Below, in pieces: positions 12,916 through 23,719 of a DNA stretch of 64,000 bases (position 1 is the stretch's first letter; each line of letters starts with the position of its first letter). The stretch is from Topomyia yanbarensis (taxonomy: Eukaryota; Arthropoda; Insecta; Diptera; Culicidae). The position numbers and the translations under genes were made by a program. The notes beneath the pieces were generated by a model. That model did no database searches, was not told the origin of the DNA, and worked only from the letters and a program-made list of their open reading frames with translations. The stretch covers positions 1,302,001 through 1,366,000 of the forward strand of contig NC_080672.1 in NCBI RefSeq assembly GCF_030247195.1. Reading direction: 5' to 3'.

Positions 12916-14540
12916 GCTGACCGTAGAAACAAAGTCGTTCTACACTCGTTCACAAGAAACTTCTTCGAATGCTTAATATCTATTATAATACATTGACACC
13001 TCAATTTTATCAGCCAAATATGAATTGCCAAATATGATTTTTTTATTGCATCGATCTACAACAATTTTTAGGTAGCTTTCAAGGGGTTATTTTATAGACG
13101 TCTTCCAAAATTTGGCGAACCTATTCCAATTCGTATACCAATTAATTGGTATACTTAAGGGTTTATATGTTGCAGATAGAGAAAATACTAAAATTTTCAG
13201 CTTTTTTCCTACACAATATTACGAAAACTTATTAAACAATTTTTCCTAATAAGTTTGTGAAAATTATAAACTATTTGAAATTTTTTAATAGTTTTATTTT
13301 TTATTTAACCTTGATTTTTTAATAAATAGTGACCATCGCTTCACAACGTAGTCTATTTTTCATGGCTTGCGGTGAGCACGATCTCTCGAATTGCTGAACT
13401 GAAAATTATGGAATAGAAATTAATTTTTAGTGTTCTTTACAGATTTAACTCGCCGCGCAAATAGCTCTGAATTAGACCCGCTGGTGCCCTAAGACGATTT
13501 AGCTAGATTTTCGGAGCACTGTGAACCCAGTGCATTAACGCAAGTGACGGAAGGCTATCGAAAAGTTTCGTGAAAATGAAAATTCCAGTAATTCCAGATT
13601 TCCCCAAACGGTTCGTTTTTGAGAGGTTTTTATTTGTTCTTTGGCATTAGGATTAGCGATAATAATTCAAATCAAGGATACTACTGGGAAGCCACCTTTA
13701 GAAAAAGTCGATGTCGAAGTAAAATTTAGAACTATGCAGGCATGCACTTCAGAGATAGCGTGATATCAGGAGCTGCGATTTCATTTCAACGCTTTTTTGT
13801 TAAAAGGGCGATACTTACAAATGTAAACATAAGGCTTTTTTCATACATGCGAATGATTAATAAATAACCCCTTTAGGAAAATTCAGTTTTCCCACCACAA
13901 TTCAGATATTTTATTAACAGAGCATTAACAATAATTCGATGGTATGTCTATTTTATGGACCATTTTTTCGCTTTCCCATTGATTTGGTTTGACATTTCTA
14001 GCACTGATGTTGTCCTATGCTGATTTGAGCGATTCTTTGAGTCCTGCCACTATCCCATGTAGTATGTGTATTCAAAAACATCGCGAAGCATCAAGTTCTA
14101 AATGTTCGCAAACGATATAATATCCGAAGAGAGTGATAAGAGTTATAAGAAATGTCTCATCACACTGTTAGGTGGATTAAAAGCGTTTTTATATTTAAAA
14201 TAAATTCAGCGCGCTAACATTATAATTAAACAATTTTATGAACGATTACAACAAAAATATTTTTGAGCCTCCCTAATGAATGAGAATTTGTTTTCTGCCC
14301 TGGTTTAACATCAAAAACGAATCTAGTGCACAACAGTTACTTATAAAAAAATGTATGAACCGTTTCGACAAAAAATATTTTTGAGCCACCCTAATGGACA
14401 GTAAATGTTTATTTTTAATGTATTTTTATGTCAAAATCGAATTGAACGTACCAAGATTACATAAAACTGTCCTATTTGTACTGATAAGACAATGTTTTGG
14501 CTTAAGTCCACCGTTTGTTCTAAGCCGAGCCACTGTGCCA
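12916..14540. other. AT-rich intergenic DNA
   Basis: Short frames only. Segments ending in GAGCCTCCCTAATGA or GAGCCACCCTAATG at about 14265 and 14385 resemble each other and 9920 and 10030, so a degenerate short repeat is scattered here. No gene recognised. Confidence 0.5.
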
Positions 14541-14545
14541 CGGTT

Positions 14546-15172
14546 TAAAGTTTACATGGGATTTCGCATGGAGAAATCGGCTTTTGCAAAATAATTCGTC
14601 CAAAAGTCGCCCGTTATCTCCTAAAAATAAATAAATGTCTGATTTTTATAGGAAATTTGTTAAGGAAACAAAGTCTAGAAGACCGCCAAACGATCTAATG
14701 CTTGTGGAAAAAGTTATTAAGCAAAAACCGATTGATGCCCTGATGATTGATGAAAATTTCACTTTTCAAAGCATCACTGCTGTTGACTATTGAATTTTAA
14801 CAATAAAAAAATTTAACTTTGTCTAATTAAGTACAAAAGAAGTCTCAATTTATCCCTCAAAACTCTTACGGAGTGCCCCAACAGTATAGATAATTGATTT
14901 AAACACATTAAGAGAAGATCAAGACAAAATTGCATATGATTGGATAACCAACAGCAGTGGTGCTAGAAAAAAATGAATATTTTATCAAGCTTTTTAACAT
15001 TTTTCCCAAGCATCAGCTCGTTTCGTGGTTTTCGAGACTTTGTTTCTTTGTCAAATTTCCTATAAAAGCCATATAACGGATTATTTTTAGGAAGCAATGG
15101 GCGACTCTTGGAGGAATTATTTTGTGAAAGTTAATTTTTCCATATAAAATCCCATGTAAACTTTAAACAGTG
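14546..15172. mobile_element. Foldback (palindromic) element
   Basis: The left arm starts GTTTAAAGTTTACATGGGAT and contains AAAATAATTCGTCCAAAAG and AACAAAGTCTAGAA; the right arm carries the same order reverse-complemented (TCCTCCAAGAGTCGCCC, AACAAAGTCTCG, GTTTAAAGTTTACATGGGAT read on the minus strand). Arms are about 200 bases with a central spacer. No coding capacity. A MITE or foldback transposon is likely. Confidence 0.75.
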
Positions 15173-15290
15173 GGTGCAAAAATATAGTCTCAGGAATCGA
15201 TCTAAGAATTTGCACAGTTGTTCTAGGACCCAGATGGTACCTAAAAAGTTACTCAGAGCTGGAATGTAATTTTTGCCCCAACCTAATACA
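15173..15290. repeat. Dispersed repeat shared with 8600-8760
   Basis: CAGTGGGTGCAAAAATATAG, GTTGTTCTAGGACC and AAAAAGTTACTCAGAGC match the reverse complement of 8640-8755. Confidence 0.6.
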
Positions 15291-16256
15291 CACAAGTGAA
15301 CGTGCAGCAATAAATCAAACGCATCAATGTGGGCCCAGGCAGAATGTAAGCAATGACAATTATTATTTTATATGCTTTACCCACATTTAAAAACATTTGC
15401 CTATATAAATCGTGAAATGAATATTATTGTACGATATTGAACTGAATGGATATCATGAATTTTTGAATGGATATATTTTCTAATCACCACGAGTCAGCTT
15501 CATTTCCAGTCGTCAAAACAGAGCCTTTTTTAAGTCTGGTAGCACAGGTGGAACATCAACGTTTCCGTTGATTGGGTAATCTCAAATTTTAGATACTATG
15601 ATTCATTTGCTCTAGGTAAATGATGTTTGCACAATTAGGGTAGACGAGACCTTGTTAATCTCATTAGTCAGAATGTCACACTATTTCGTTGATAACTCGG
15701 CCAACTGTCGCTGGATTGCGCTTAAATAGATTGCGATATCTTTGCTTTATTCTAAAGAAGTAATACAACGAATAATCTGACCTGGAAAATGTAAAAAAAC
15801 TCGAGTTTGAGCGAAGTGAAAAACCGAGTACAATGCACCCTCATTCATCCTACCATTTAAGCAAATGCGTTTAACAGAGATAGCAAACACTGCTCTAACT
15901 AATGTGTTCAAAGAGGAACTGTTACCCTATTTAGGTCAGAGGAAAACAAGAGAATATTCTCGAACTAGCCTAATGGAGAAAGGATTATTGGGTACAAGCT
16001 AATACCATCGCGCGTTGCTGCGACTTTCAACGAAATAGGAGGAAAACACAATTTGTTCCCAAGCGCCATCTGACTGGCAGATAATCCCCAACCAATTGCA
16101 TACAAACGCGCTTCATAACAAATGCCTACTATGTATAATTTTTCACGGCAATCGGTTAAACCGTTTGGGAGTCCATGAATCATATATACATTGGCTTTTG
16201 TATATATAGTTTGCTCATAAATCTTTATCTATAAAAGAACGAACAGCAGTTTAGTA
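15291..16256. other. Intergenic, no recognisable feature
   Basis: No gene or repeat relationship seen. Confidence 0.5.
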
Positions 16257-17030
16257 CACGAAAAAAATGTTCCCAAAATCCTGAATAAAGAGCCATGAAT
16301 TCTGGAACAATCACGTTTTTACGTTATGAAAACAGGACCATGAAGAAAAATTATGTTTTTTATGAATTTGTTTAATTTCCCTTCAGTAACGCCCGCATAA
16401 CGCTTTTATTAGTGAAAATATTTGCTTTTATTTTATGAACTTCAGTCACGGTTTCCGCCATGTCATTACCCAATTGATTTTCTGTACGTGAACTGATTCA
16501 CAGTTTTATGAACATTATTCATAAAACCAAAGGTTGACTCATGATGCTATTCATAGATTTAGGAACATTAGTTCACAAAATCAAAACATTCTGGATATTT
16601 CTCGTGAACTAATTCACGAAACTCGGATTTTTATTCATGAACTCATTCGATCCTCGTGAACTAATTCATGGTTTCTAATATATTAGTTAAGAGCCAACAT
16701 CCGTTCTCCTGCATTAGTTCACAAATTCCTAGCCTAATAGTCATGACTGACCATGCGTACCAGTGAAATAAAATACAAAATTATAAACTATTATTCATGT
16801 ATACGTGAACTGGTCACGACTTGCAATTCATGATGATGATTTCTAGAATGATAATCACGTCTGACCGCTCGTGCTCGTCAAATAGCTCACAAATTCATGA
16901 AATATTATTCATGGAGTCGTGAACTAGTTCATGATTCCTAGTACATCTCTTTTGTGTGCTTGTAATATTAGAATATATTCCTAATCATTTTCAATTTTAT
17001 TGAACATGGTAAAGAACTTTTCACAAAATT
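16257..17030 (-). mobile_element. Family A element, copy 3, right end
   Basis: Read on the minus strand it follows the right half of the copy at 2684-4561: the end AGGAACA..TTTTTTTCGTG, then GGTCCTGTTTTC, CGTTATGCGGGCGTTACTGA and degenerate TTCACGAA subrepeats. It breaks off at TTTCACAAAATTTGAAG where family B copy 2 is inserted. Confidence 0.75.
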
Positions 17031-18712
17031 TGAAGCCAACAAAAATTAATCGGATTGAAAAAAATTGATTGATGCTGACTAATTTGGTACAAAATATTTT
17101 TGGAAGAATATTATCTGATCCCTACACTGAGAAGTTATTGTTTTAAGCATCATGACGACTTTTGGAACATTGTGGAAAGGGAATCTTGTAACTTATCTCT
17201 TAACCGAGATCCCATAATTGTAAAATTACATCAATATAAAATGAAATAATTACCAGAATTATTATGAGCTTTCTTTGAAGAAGTGTTCCAAAAGATTAGG
17301 GACAATTTTTCGAATGGGAAGCCGAGTTTAAATAGGTTAATTGTCTATAAAACATAAAGTTAAAGAATAACAGTCAACATCGGTCTTTATGAGCATTTGA
17401 TTGTTATTGTATTAACAATTATATGAATAGCTGCTAAGCAAGACTGGAGTTAATAAAAATTTCAATATATTAGCACATTTACCCAAAATTCCACGCGACC
17501 ATTCCCGATAGAAAGGAACGACCGCGTTTCGTAAAGCACTGCGCTTAGCTAATCTATCATAATATCGCAAATGAGCATAACAAAGGGCTGAATGAGAATA
17601 CAACTTGTTCCAAATCTCAGACCTGCGTTAAGCAACGTTTTGTTCGGGTTGAGTAACAGTTGCAAGAGGTACCAAATTCATCACATTCAGTAAAATTACT
17701 ATGTACTAGGGCTCGCTGTCAAGTTGTGAGCTTAAATACTGAAGAAAAGTAAAATAAGTGCTCGATAACTTTTTTACGATAACGATCACTTTTTTTTTTG
17801 GAACTGTCAAATTTCGATGTTAGGTATGATTGAGAAATTTTTCAACGTAAAACAGCACATCTTCCGATACAATAATTTTGGAGGTTAATCCTTTTAGAAA
17901 TAATCCTTTTTGAATTTAATCTTTAAGAAAATTTAGCTCGTGACTTAATGTTTCCAACAAAGTTTTCGAAAATGCTATTTCAAACAACTTTGTTGCAGAC
18001 ATGAAAACTTTATAAATTCATATTATCGAAATATAGAAGACTATATGTAAAAGAATTTTTTCGAGTTTTTATGATATTACTGTATTTGAGAAATCTTTTC
18101 TGCGGTTTACAAACAATAGAATTCACGTTGCGTTCAAGGTATGAGTCTCTGAAGTTTACAAAAAAGTTATACTGAAGAGAACCGGCTTTTTAATTTATTT
18201 TTCCCAAATATTTTTTTATGTCTCGATATGCTGCATTTATGTAGCCTTCATATTTTCGACGAAATTGTTTAAAATGACATTATCAACAACTTTGCTGAAG
18301 GCACCAAGTCGCTTACCATTTTTAAAGAGGCAATTTTCCACAATTATTTCTATGATAAATAATTTCTTGAATTTGTGTATCAAAAGATGTGCTGTTTTAT
18401 GTTGAAAAACTTCTTCGAAGTTGTTAAACCTTCAAAATTAATGAATTCGAAATTATGTGATTCTGATTGTTGAGAAAAATTTCGAAAATTTATTCCACTT
18501 TAGAATTTTACATTCTTTGATTTCATTAACATGTTGTGCAAGAAAATAATCCATGGTTTGAACAAGGTTTCATATTGGTTCTCCTTATTTGTAGACTGGA
18601 ATGGCATCTGTTACGCTACTTATGTTTCTGAATCTTCAATAACTGATGAAACTCTTATTAAATTTCAGCAACCCCACCCCCATACCATATTTCTGGCTAC
18701 GCCACTGCGTAG
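17031..18712. mobile_element. Family B element, copy 2, nested in family A copy 3
   Basis: It matches copy 1 in the blocks ATTGATGCTGACTAATTT, ATTATCTGATCCC, CATCATGACGACTTTTGG and GAGCATTTGATTGTTATTGT, and ends with ATTTCTGGCTACGCCACTG. Family A copy 2 runs uninterrupted over the same junction (CAAAATTTGAAGTATTTTA), which defines the insertion. Confidence 0.7.
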
Positions 18713-18910
18713 AATTATTTTCATTCCATGCACTTTGTCCAGCTGCTAGCGACCAGTAATAGGTACTAGCAGTAGATATAAGAAAACTATTAGAACCTCG
18801 AACATCCTTATTCATTTTATTAAGTTCAGGGTGTGATGTCTTGACAGAAAAAGAAAACTGCTTTGAGCACCACAAATCCTGTTCGTGATATACTTCACAG
18901 AATAAAACTG
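18713..18910 (-). mobile_element. Family A element, copy 3, continuation
   Basis: TTCCATGCACTTTGTCCAGC through CACCACAAATCCTGTTCGTG matches the other A copies. The left half of the element is missing beyond about 18910, where a family C piece abuts. Confidence 0.7.
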
Positions 18911-19251
18911 CTGATGAACAGGAAGTCGACCGACAAATCGACACACACTGACCTCCACTGCGAGCCGTGTCCAACAAACCCCCCCAATAAGCTGTGGAAT
19001 AATGTTTGCAAACACGGCCCACAGTAAAAATCAATTCACATTGACCCGCGAGTCGGTCACGCCAGCGCGCACAGATCAGCGATCGTTTGTTTGAGCAGGT
19101 GCGGAGTATGAAAAAACACCACACATTGAAAGGCCTATAAGCACTCTCGGTAACCATCTTAAAAGAGTTGTCTGTCAGAGGTTCTTTAGCACTGATGCAC
19201 TCAATATGCTTGATGATTTTTGTAATACCGTCAAGCCCCTCAACCTATGGG
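18911..19251 (-). mobile_element. Family C retroposon, 5' part
   Basis: On the minus strand it starts CCCCCCATAGGTTGAGGGGC, then TTGACGGTATTACAAAAATC and a long stretch parallel to 55919-56260 (ATCATCAAGC, CGATTTGTCGGTCGACTT). A frame here reads ICARWRDRLAGQ, resembling VYARWRGRLEDR in the other copy, so a short conserved peptide is possible but unproven. The 3' part is lost at the junction with family A. Confidence 0.65.
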
Positions 19252-19367
19252 GGGATACAAAAATGAGAATAACTCAAGAACTGTTCGATAAATCACATTA
19301 TTCAGTTCAATAAAATGGTGTGTTTCTATGATGGTAACAATTTTGTGGAACTGAAATGTTAAAAATC

Positions 19368-20035
19368 TTTTTTTTTTGAGAGTTATCCTACTGGAGCTGT
19401 AGAGCTAGGTTCTCGGCAAGGCTCCCCGTCAGAATCACACACTACCATTGAAGACGAGAGAGGCAATGTCACCCACTAAAACAATGCTTAAGGCTAATTG
19501 CAGCGGGCCGTGACGCTGAATGTGATATTCATTATACGGTTCAGATATGTGCGAGCGTAAAGATTATGCGATCGCGTGTATCATCGCGAACGACTCGAGC
19601 ATTTGTACGTTAACGTGTTTAATCTCGTGTGCATTTGTATGTTGCGTGTGCTAACGTATAAATTCGATTTTATAACCGTGTGCCCTTCGCATAATCGCGT
19701 GTGTTCTTGGATGATCGCGCGCCAACCGTGAGTCTGATACTCAATTTTCGGTGTACGGTTTAGATGCTAGAAGAAAGTAAGATCTTCTACATCACTACCT
19801 AGACCTAGTCTGCTGATACCCAAAATAGAAACTTCCAGAAGTGACCGATTCATGATCGTGCGTGCTCTGGAGTTGTTAGGTCCATGCTTGAGTGCAGGTT
19901 TGAAAATTTATAAGCGCTGAGACGTTCACCTGATCATCGGGATGTTGTCATGTTTGCGAGATCGCGCGTGTGGGTGCCGTGGATAGTCGCAAAGGGCTCA
20001 AGCATTTGTACGTTAACGGGTTTGTAACGTGATCT
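19368..20035 (-). mobile_element. Family C retroposon, 5'-truncated copy with poly-A end
   Basis: Read on the minus strand it contains one and a part of the GCG-rich monomers seen at 56860-58330, then the common 3' end (TCAGCGTCACGGCCCGCTGC, GATTCTGACGGGGA, AGTAGGATAACTCTC) closing with about ten A residues at 19377-19368. Loss of the 5' end and an A-rich 3' end fit target-primed reverse transcription. Confidence 0.7.
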
Positions 20036-20164
20036 TTCCTCAGAACTAAATAAGAAAATAAAGAAGTAATAATGGAATATTTGTTTAATGACATAAACTC
20101 TTTTCAATGGGATTCTTGATTAATAAAAATATACTTAGTTGCTAAATAAGACAATATCTTTTTA

Positions 20165-20720
20165 CAAACTGAGTTTTGTTGAATTCTGTGATGATTAAGA
20201 CTTTCATTGGTTTAGTTGTCGATAAAGATGCACTGAAAAAAAATCAGTTTGGACAAGGAGTAGATTTTTCAAATAACTATTTTTTTTTCTTGAAAGTGCC
20301 CAACTTCAATTTCTGACGGTAGGTAGGGAACATAATTACCTATCTTGAAACAAAATTTCATCCAAATCAAAGATATTTTTTTGTAAATCAACTTTAAATT
20401 TTTAAAATCGATTTTTTTTCAGTGTAGGAGTCGATGAAATTTTTTTTCAATATTTTTAATCAGAAATATGACTAATTTTGTGAAAATCGCTTCTAAAACG
20501 TTTACGTAAAGTAAACGTTGGTAAAAAAAGTTTGACACTTTTCAAAAGACAGTCTAGACCATTTTTGGAAAAACAAAGTATGCAAAGTGGTTTTTTGTGA
20601 CAAAGTCAAAGTTTAATTGAAATATAAGGTGCTGCCAATACGATTTAGCGCAAAATACGTCAATTATAAAAATATATCAAAAGTTGTTCCTAGGGGAAAA
20701 AAATTATCGAAAGTTTCTCC
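20165..20720. repeat. Dispersed repeat family D, copy 1
   Basis: It matches 55480-55898 closely (AGTTTGGACAAGGA, GGTAGGGAACATAATTACCT, TCAGTGTAGGAGTC, AAAAGACAGTCTAGA, AGTATGCAAAGTGG) and then 58508-58560 (GGTGCTGCCAA, TACGATTTAGC). This copy lacks the family C insertion, so it shows the empty site. Confidence 0.7.
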
Positions 20721-21059
20721 ATGATCCAAATACACTGAAAAACTTTCTTTTTCGTCTTTAAAACGATAAATTTTATATTGTTGACATTTTATGATGAGGT
20801 AACGCGAATAATTTCTAAAAAGGGCATAATAACACGAATTTATTGCTTAGTTGGAACAAAAATACAGATATTTCGAAAACTATCGCATTTTGGAAGATTT
20901 TTGTTAAATACATTTTGATTTAAAATGATACTTATATCATTATATTCTGTAATAAAATTACAGTTTTATATACCAATTAGCATCAAATTTAAAAATATGT
21001 ATAAAGTTATTGTTGGAAAAACTTTTTTACCGATAATCATGCAATCACATTCAAAATAT

Positions 21060-21216
21060 TTCCTTTTTATAGAGGTTTTAACCTTAGATCATTTGCCTCT
21101 GTTCGGAATAGAGAAATCTCTTTCGGGTAAATCTCTAACCCTATGTGCGGGATTCGGAATCGAACCCATGTGAGCTGCGTACGAGGAAATCGATTTACCA
21201 ACTACGCTATGCCCGT
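21060..21216 (-). mobile_element. tRNA-derived SINE, Feilai-like
   Basis: On the minus strand the head has a polymerase III A box TAGCGTAGTTGG (21209-21198) and B box GGTTCGATTCC (21166-21156), followed by CCCGCACATAGGGTTAGAG and a body with AGGTTAAAACCTCTATAA. This head and body resemble the Feilai SINE family of Aedes from memory. The ends do not pair as a tRNA acceptor stem, so it is not a functional tRNA gene. The 3' boundary is approximate. Confidence 0.75.
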
Positions 21217-21345
21217 CACCCTGTTTCTTTTCTCTTTAGATTTTTGTTAACAATATATAAAAATTTAAAAAAATGGTTCTTTTGCAATTTAAATTTTTAA
21301 TATAAATTTGCGTTTTTGTGAAAAATTACAATAATTTTTTCGGTG

Positions 21346-21560
21346 TAAGGGGAACTAGGTCAATTCGGACCTAGTAAGAGTTTATGAGCAATAGAACTGG
21401 AACGTGTCAACCGATTCACAAATAAATATTTTTTCTGAAAGCCTGATCAATTGCGCAAGGCTACTTTTTCCGATCTTTTATTGATTTGTGTATAAACGGC
21501 TCTGCGCAAAAGTACATGAAAGATCCGAATTACCCCAACCGTGTTCCAATTCGGACCATT
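21346..21560. repeat. Dispersed repeat, copy related to 22246-22440
   Basis: Shared order of TATGARCWATARAAC-like, GTCAACCGATT, TTTCCTGAAAGC and RGGTCCGAATTG blocks at both places, separated by a SINE insertion and spacer. Probably a decayed direct duplication. Confidence 0.5.
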
Positions 21561-21692
21561 CGATTCCTATCCAGTTTCTGCAATAGAAATGAATTCCTAT
21601 TTTGGCCTAAGCTATTCCTATTTGATTTCTACTAAATTTCAAATTGTGAAATGAAGAGTTCTTTTTGATATATAAAACTTTGTAGTAAATAT

Positions 21693-22218
21693 TCGCCGGT
21701 GTTTGAGTGGTATGCGTGACCGCCACTCATTCCAGTCGGCCTGGGTTCAATTCCAGCCGAGGTCGTTGAGATTTTTCTGAGGTGCACAAATCTGTGGTCA
21801 CGTCTTCCTTCAGAAGGGAAGTAAAGCCGTTGGTCCCCAGTCCATAAGTTGATGGATCGATATCTAGTTCAGAAGTGAAGTCACCTCTCTGGCGTCGATA
21901 AAGAAGAAGTAAAAGTCCAACTTCTATACTTACTAACAAATATCCTCCTCCCGTGATACTTGTGGAGTGCGCAGTAGTATATGCGGCCTCTAGCAAAAAC
22001 AAGTATCGGACTAACCATTCCTTCCCTTTCCTTCCGCGATATACGCTCGGGCCTGGCCGGCGCCGGTATTGATCAATGTACACTTTAGGATTACCAGCAG
22101 TTGCACATTGAAAGATGTTTCGCTACTCCCAAGCATAATTATCTACTTATTCCCTGTGGAACTTCAGCTAGTCCAGATCGATAACGGAGTAGCAGCCAGG
22201 GGTGGTCGCACAAGCTCA
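21693..22218 (+). mobile_element. tRNA-related SINE with 19-bp target-site duplication
   Basis: The insert is flanked by perfect copies of AAAACTTTGTAGTAAATAT at 21674-21692 and 22219-22237. Its head contains TGAGTGGTATGCG and a B box GGTTCAATTCC (about 21744-21754), as in tRNA-derived SINEs. The body is about 0.45 kb, GC-richer than its surroundings, and has no simple A tail. The perfect duplication indicates relatively recent target-primed insertion by a LINE enzyme. Confidence 0.85.
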
Positions 22219-22884
22219 AAAACTTTGTAGTAAATATACAATAATAAGTAAGAGCGGGGCCAAATTACCTAAAAATAGGTTATGAACTATAACGTCGAAA
22301 TCTGTCAACCGATTTGCGAAAACTTGTTTTCCTGAAAGCTCAACCGACTACGCACATTTTCCTCTCAAACGGTTTTTCACGATCACGTATCAGATCGTAT
22401 ATACGGTAAAAGGTCCGAATTGGACCAACCCATATTCTATTATATTCACACACCGATTAAACAAAAATAGTTCATAGTCTCGCCCCAAAACAAGATCTTA
22501 AATAAAATATATTGTCCGGAAGTTCCAAAACACGAGAATGCACTTGATTTAATTAAATGTTGTTGCCAACAAAAATCTTGTTTTTCTGCTAACACATTTT
22601 TCAAAAAATGTGCCCCGAAATAACATTCATCCCTAGCGCACGCACACAAAAAATGAGAACCGCAAAATTTTATGAGATGGAACCGAGCTACATGACAGCC
22701 ATGAAAATAAAATATACGCTTTTCATAACATTATCATTGCTGAGAAACAGCTAGGGGTCCGAATTGTTCCGGTTCCAAATATTGCAATTGTCAGAAAAAA
22801 TCATGGAAATTCATAAACCGAACACTGCTGCAAAGTTTCGTTCGAATCGACGATGGTCATATTTCGCGATCGGCCGGTTTCTCA

Positions 22885-23505
22885 TGGAATCCCTCGTGAA
22901 CTATTTCACAAAATTTGAAGTATTTTATTCGTGAAAACGTTTGTTCCATGCACTTTTTCATGAAATGTTCAGCTGCTAGATATAAAAGAACTATTAGGAC
23001 CTCGAACATTGTTATTCATTTGATAAGATTCAGTATGATGTCTGGACAGAAAACGAAAAAATGCGCTGAGCACCACAAATCGTGTTCGTGATAAAGCTGG
23101 CAGAACAAGATACCGTGAATCAGTCACACTTTCGTGATCCAGTTGATATTGTCACGTTACTCCGAGCGAAAAGACCTATAGTAACCAAAAAATGAGAGAT
23201 CGGGATAATGCGAAGAGAAATTACGAATACCAAAATGAAACGACTGATATCATGAACATGAGTCACATTACTCCAAGTGTCTAATTCGAAAGTAAGCTCT
23301 AGAATGAAATATCACGATATCGTGAACAGAAATTACGAAAATAGAGACAGAGATCCTAAAATTATGTACATAAATCATACAACTCGTGACTGAAATCTGA
23401 TAGTAAAATCACGAATAAAACAGCTCGGTAACATGATGAAAAATCACAGAAATCGCGAATAAGCTCCTAAAATCATGAACATCGTTTGACTGTCGGCTGT
23501 GTATT
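22885..23505 (-). mobile_element. Family A element, copy 2, part 1 (split by LINE)
   Basis: Read on the minus strand this follows 2915-3620 of copy 1: CGACAGYCAAACGWTGTTCATG, TTTTGGTTACTA, CGTTTTCTGTCCRGACATCA and TCAAATGAATAACRATGTTCG. The right end is lost near 22890. It is interrupted at 23505 by the LINE. Confidence 0.8.
23497..23505. repeat. Target-site duplication of LINE, left copy
   Basis: CTGTGTATT here is repeated at 29266-29274. Copy 1 of family A has a single CACAG-containing sequence at the corresponding place, giving the pre-insertion state. Confidence 0.7.
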
Positions 23506-23719
23506 TATTTATTGATTGATTTTCCATCTGACCTACATGGTCTACATGAAATATGAAATATGGAATGAGGAAAAGCCCATTTGCAGTTAGTGTGACACCC
23601 TCCAAATGGGCGTAAAAACCTCATTATCTTTTCACACATACACATTAAACAATATTGCACGTTAAATTACATTACATTACTTAATTAATAATACATCTAA
23701 CAAATCAAAATCTAATGCA

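Noticed and set aside
21142..21216. A functional tRNA gene on the minus strand
   Set aside because: A and B boxes are present but the acceptor ends do not pair; it is the head of a SINE.
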